The translations under genes and the position numbers were made by a program. From assembly GCA_965249615.1 (NCBI GenBank), contig CBDFMI010000001.1, forward strand, positions 1 through 62,756: a stretch of 62,756 bases of DNA. The letters are read 5' to 3'. This stretch comes from G963555815 sp965249615 [NCBI: bacterium] (GTDB lineage Bacteria > UBA8248 > JACPRG01). A model generated the notes under the pieces. That model saw only the letters and a program-made list of their open reading frames with translations, ran no database searches and was not told the origin of the DNA. Below, piece after piece: positions 60,206 through 62,756 of the stretch. Numbering within the stretch: the stretch's first letter is position 1; every line of letters begins with the position of its first letter.

Positions 60206-61300
60206 CTAATTCAGCTTGTTATAGAGGGTGTCCCGCTGAACCGGGGTTCGCCCGTTCTGGAGGATCGTCTCCCTAAGCTCATCCACGCTCACCCGCTCAC
60301 CCCACTTGGAGCCGGCCATGTTAGAGATTCGCTCCTCCATCAGCGTCCCTCCCACATCGTTGACCCCGACCCGAAGGGCGTGGCCCCCCGCTTTCAGGCC
60401 GATCTTGGGCCAGGCGGATTGGAGGTTCCGGATGGTGTCTCGAAAATAGATACGGCTAACGGCGTAGAGCTTAAAAACCTCTCGGTTCGAGATCATCTCC
60501 TGGATCTTAAAGAGGCTTCCCAGGGAGTTCTCATAGGGGATGAAGGGGAGGGGGACGAATTCGGTGATCCCGCCCGTCTTTTTCTGGATGGAGCGGATGA
60601 CCTCCAGGTGCTCACCGACGTCCTCGGGTGTCTCTACGTGGCCGAACATGATGGTGGAGGTGGAGGGGATACCCTGGCGGTGGACCTCCGTGATGACGTC
60701 CACCCACCGCCCCGTATGAAGCTTATCCGGACAGATCACCTTCCGGACCCTCTCCACCAGGACCTCGGCCGCTGTCCCGGGGGTGCTCCCGAGGCCGGCC
60801 GCCCGAAGCTCCTTCACGACGTCCGAAACTTCCAGGCCCGATATCTTCGTCATGTAGTTGATCTCTTCCGGGGAGTAGGCGTGGAGATGAACGCCTGGGA
60901 TGATTTTTCGGACAAAGCGCAGGAGGTCCAGATAGTAGTCAAAGGTCAAGTCAGGGTGGAGCCCTCCCTGGATGCAGATCTCGGTGACGCCAAAAACCTT
61001 CGCCTCCTCGAGCTTCGGCTTCATCGCTTCATGGCTGAAAAAGTAGGAGCCCTGCTGCCCCTTTCGGCGCGAAAAGCCGCAAAAGCGGCAGGAGCCAACG
61101 CAGATATTGGAGAAGTTCATGTTGCGGTTGACGACGTAGGTGGCCTCATTGCCCACGAGCTCTTCCCGGATGGAGTCGGCCAGGGCGAAGAGGGCTTCGG
61201 CCTCCAGGTCGTCCTGGGTCTTCAGGAGGACCGCGGCGTCCGCGGGACCGATCTCCTCCCCTCGCTCCGCCTTGGAGAAGGCGTCTTTGAAGGTGAGCAT
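60206..61300 (-). CDS. cofH: FO synthase subunit 2 (CofH)
   Basis: A 364-residue radical SAM enzyme. NRNMNFSNICVGSCRFCGFSRRKG contains the CxxxCxxC cluster motif, ICIQGGLHPDLTFDYYLDLLRFV and TSTIMFGHVETPEDVGEHLEVI the core barrel, and KAGGHALRVGVNDVGGTLMEE the C-terminal hallmark. It joins tyrosine to a deaza precursor before CofG closes FO. The start is placed at 61300 (MLTFKDAF) after GAAGGAGA; 61336 is possible. Menaquinone MqnC/MqnE paralogues look similar, but the operon decides for CofH. Confidence 0.92.
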   Translation of the reverse strand: MLTFKDAFSKAERGEEIGPADAAVLLKTQDDLEAEALFALADSIREELVGNEATYVVNRNMNFSNICVGSCRFCGFSRRKGQQGSYFFSHEAMKPKLEEAKVFGVTEICIQGGLHPDLTFDYYLDLLRFVRKIIPGVHLHAYSPEEINYMTKISGLEVSDVVKELRAAGLGSTPGTAAEVLVERVRKVICPDKLHTGRWVDVITEVHRQGIPSTSTIMFGHVETPEDVGEHLEVIRSIQKKTGGITEFVPLPFIPYENSLGSLFKIQEMISNREVFKLYAVSRIYFRDTIRNLQSAWPKIGLKAGGHALRVGVNDVGGTLMEERISNMAGSKWGERVSVDELRETILQNGRTPVQRDTLYNKLN

Positions 61301-61387
61301 GGGGGAGTCTCCTTCAGGCCGGCATGAGTCAGCCATGGATGCGTGAGCGAAGTTGATATGGAGAGGCCGCCGACTCTATCAGCAGCG

Positions 61388-61891
61388 TCAACCTCCGAAA
61401 GTGACAATCCGGGTGGGCCGGACCTGATAGAGGACCCGTATTTCACCTTTTGGATCACGGAATGGATAGGGACGTTGGCCAAGATAAATTTCGATCAGGT
61501 CGTCGATGTTTTGTGTCGCCAGATTCCCTTTCTCTTTGTCATCTTCATCAATGATATTTTCAACTTTACCGTATATCGACATCCAGTGAAGCGGGTTTTC
61601 TGGATTCACGATCATGATGCTCACATCACGGCGGACGCGCAGATTCTTGTCTTTTTGCCGACCCCTGACGGAGTTCAAGTTGACGTAAATTCCATCGTGA
61701 TTCAGCCAGACCGGGGTCAACTGGGGCAATCCCTTCGCACCAATCGTCGCCAAGGTCGCCGCGATGTCCTTTTCCAGCAGCTGGCGGTAGGAATCAGGCA
61801 GCTCGTTCAAGCTCGAGACCTTCTTGCGGTCTCCTATCTTAAAGGCTTCGCCCTGTCCGGGCATGACGACATCGGCAATTTCTATTGCCAT
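61388..61891 (-). CDS. PPOX-class, probably F420-dependent, oxidoreductase
   Basis: A 167-residue split beta-barrel flavin-fold protein of the pyridoxamine-phosphate-oxidase type. LEKDIAATLATIGAKGLPQLTPVWLNHDGIYVNLNS and KDKNLRVRRDVSIMIVNPENPLHWMSIYGKV are typical of F420H2-dependent reductases. The start overlaps the end of cofG by ten bases. It probably uses the cofactor that the surrounding operon makes, and its substrate is unknown. Confidence 0.88.
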   Translation of the reverse strand: MAIEIADVVMPGQGEAFKIGDRKKVSSLNELPDSYRQLLEKDIAATLATIGAKGLPQLTPVWLNHDGIYVNLNSVRGRQKDKNLRVRRDVSIMIVNPENPLHWMSIYGKVENIIDEDDKEKGNLATQNIDDLIEIYLGQRPYPFRDPKGEIRVLYQVRPTRIVTFGG

Positions 61892-62756
61892 GGCGATCCC
61901 CCCTCTTCATTTTCCGGGCCATTCACAGGAAAAGGGTAAAGAGCAGTCTGATGGGAGACCATCGTCTCCCCTACCTCGGGCGAATACCACCCCTTTTCAA
62001 TGTGCTCGTCATAGATGGGGAGGCGGAGCTTGAGCTCCAGGCCATTCGCCGCCAGGAGCGCTCGCAGGTCCTCGATGTCGGGCCAGGGACGGTTGCGGTT
62101 AATCAGATCCGGCTCGTCCGACAGGCCGCCCAGGTCGTCCACCCCCGCCTCTACAGCTTCGAGGACCTCGGAGATGAGATTCGGAGGGATCTGAAGGTGC
62201 ACCTGCGGCGGGAGGATGGTTCGAGCCTCCCGGATGACCTGGAGCACCTCGGCCTTCTCCGGAGCGGGCCAGCCTGCCATCTCGGTCCCGGCCTGGGGGT
62301 TGAGAGGTTGGATAATAACCTCCTGGAGGTGGCCGTACTTGTCTTGGAGGGCCGCCAGGGCCTCGAGGGTCTGCCTGCGCTCCTCCCAGGATTCCCCGAT
62401 CCCAAAGAGGATGCCCGACGTGAAGGGGATTTGAAGCTCGCCAGCCGCCCGGACCGTCTCTACCCGAAGGGCAGGGGCCTTGGTGGGGGCTTGGTGGTGG
62501 GCCGCCCCTCGCTCCACCGCCGTGCTCAGGGCCTCCAGCATGACCCCCATGGAGGCGTTCACGTCCTTGAGGCGAGAGAGCTCATCAAGACTTAAGGTCC
62601 CGATGTTCGTGTGTGGCAGAAGATCTTCGTCGAGGAGGAGGAGGCAGACCTCGCGGATGTAGTCCACGTAAGTGGGAAAGCCCCAAGAGCGAAGCTCGCC
62701 GCGCATCTTGGGGTGGACATCAGGCTGCTCACCCGTCATGACGAGGGCCTCGACGG
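61882..62756 (-). CDS. cofG: FO synthase subunit 1 (CofG), truncated by the window end
   Basis: The frame is open to the window edge, so only the C-terminal part of about 290 residues is seen. VEALVMTGEQPDV (continuing past 62739), YVDYIREVCLLLLDEDLLPHTNIGTLS, SGILFGIGESWEERRQTLEALAAL, EVIIQPLNPQAGTEM and GVDDLGGLSDEPDLINRNRPWP identify CofG. The radical SAM CxxxCxxC lies outside the window. With CofH it makes FO from tyrosine and a diaminouracil. The ATG at 62739 is internal. It is the first visible gene of the operon. Confidence 0.93.
   Translation of the reverse strand, partial: VEALVMTGEQPDVHPKMRGELRSWGFPTYVDYIREVCLLLLDEDLLPHTNIGTLSLDELSRLKDVNASMGVMLEALSTAVERGAAHHQAPTKAPALRVETVRAAGELQIPFTSGILFGIGESWEERRQTLEALAALQDKYGHLQEVIIQPLNPQAGTEMAGWPAPEKAEVLQVIREARTILPPQVHLQIPPNLISEVLEAVEAGVDDLGGLSDEPDLINRNRPWPDIEDLRALLAANGLELKLRLPIYDEHIEKGWYSPEVGETMVSHQTALYPFPVNGPENEEGGSPWQ

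Noticed and set aside
59972-61327. Plus-strand frame of 451 codons opposite cofH and the nitroreductase gene
   Set aside because: Its sequence is Gly/Asp/Leu-biased without motifs, and both genes on the other strand are clearly conserved; it is an antisense artefact of high GC.

Overview
The window is about 62.7 kb of fairly GC-rich bacterial DNA with densely packed, often overlapping genes. Lipoprotein signals, an O-antigen-type flippase and a membrane phosphoglycosyltransferase point to a diderm (Gram-negative-type) bacterium. It has the non-mevalonate isoprenoid pathway and a near-complete coenzyme F420 operon. F420 in a diderm with this composition suggests an uncultured lineage of the NC10/Methylomirabilota, Tectomicrobia or deltaproteobacteria-like kind, but no marker gene here settles the taxonomy. 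No rRNA, tRNA, CRISPR array, insertion sequence or integrase was seen.

Layout. (1) 0-6.5 kb, all minus strand: an HNH nuclease gene, a broken remnant of a second tlyA gene, a CheY-like regulator, a receiver protein and a very large multi-GAF/PAS histidine kinase gene. The kinase gene is split into three reading frames by two apparent single-base deletions. Two related leader elements with a terminator/antiterminator arrangement lie ahead of the lone regulator and ahead of the kinase. (2) 6.8-13.1 kb, minus: a housekeeping operon folD-xseA-xseB-ispA-dxs-tlyA with a clear sigma70 promoter. (3) 13.3-41.2 kb, both strands: a large surface-polysaccharide locus. It holds three family-4-type and one family-2-type glycosyltransferases, a phosphoglycosyltransferase, a GT-C membrane enzyme, two SGNH hydrolases, two Gfo/Idh oxidoreductases, one SPASM and three B12-binding radical SAM enzymes, a formyltransferase-like protein and a polysaccharide deacetylase. 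(4) 41.3-55.9 kb: mixed metabolism and envelope genes. These include a DUF1989 protein, an atypical epimerase, a lipoprotein protease, an Lrp/AsnC regulator with a palindromic operator, a DUF255 protein, a CADD-type para-aminobenzoate enzyme, an SDR, a methyltransferase with an oxidoreductase stump, greA and a LOG protein. (5) 55.9-62.8 kb, minus: an F420 operon cofG-PPOX-cofH-nitroreductase-cofD-cofC-cofE-methyltransferase-VOC, with cofG running off the end.

The most striking system is at 26.7-33.5 kb. Three consecutive genes (PEP-synthase-like kinase, class I amidotransferase-like hydrolase, nucleotidyltransferase) match in family and order the Campylobacter Cj1418-Cj1417-Cj1416 genes, which make cytidine diphosphoramidate for capsule phosphoramidate decoration. 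The next gene fuses a sulfatase/alkaline-phosphatase-fold domain with threonine, not cysteine, at the likely nucleophile position to an entire Wzx-like flippase. I infer a phosphoramidate-type (or other phospho-type) modification of a surface glycan with a transferase fused to its exporter.

Several genes (histidine kinase, both SGNH hydrolases, one B12 radical SAM enzyme) are interrupted by single frameshifts. Sequencing indels and real decay cannot be told apart from this sequence alone, so the fragments are listed separately and linked in the text.
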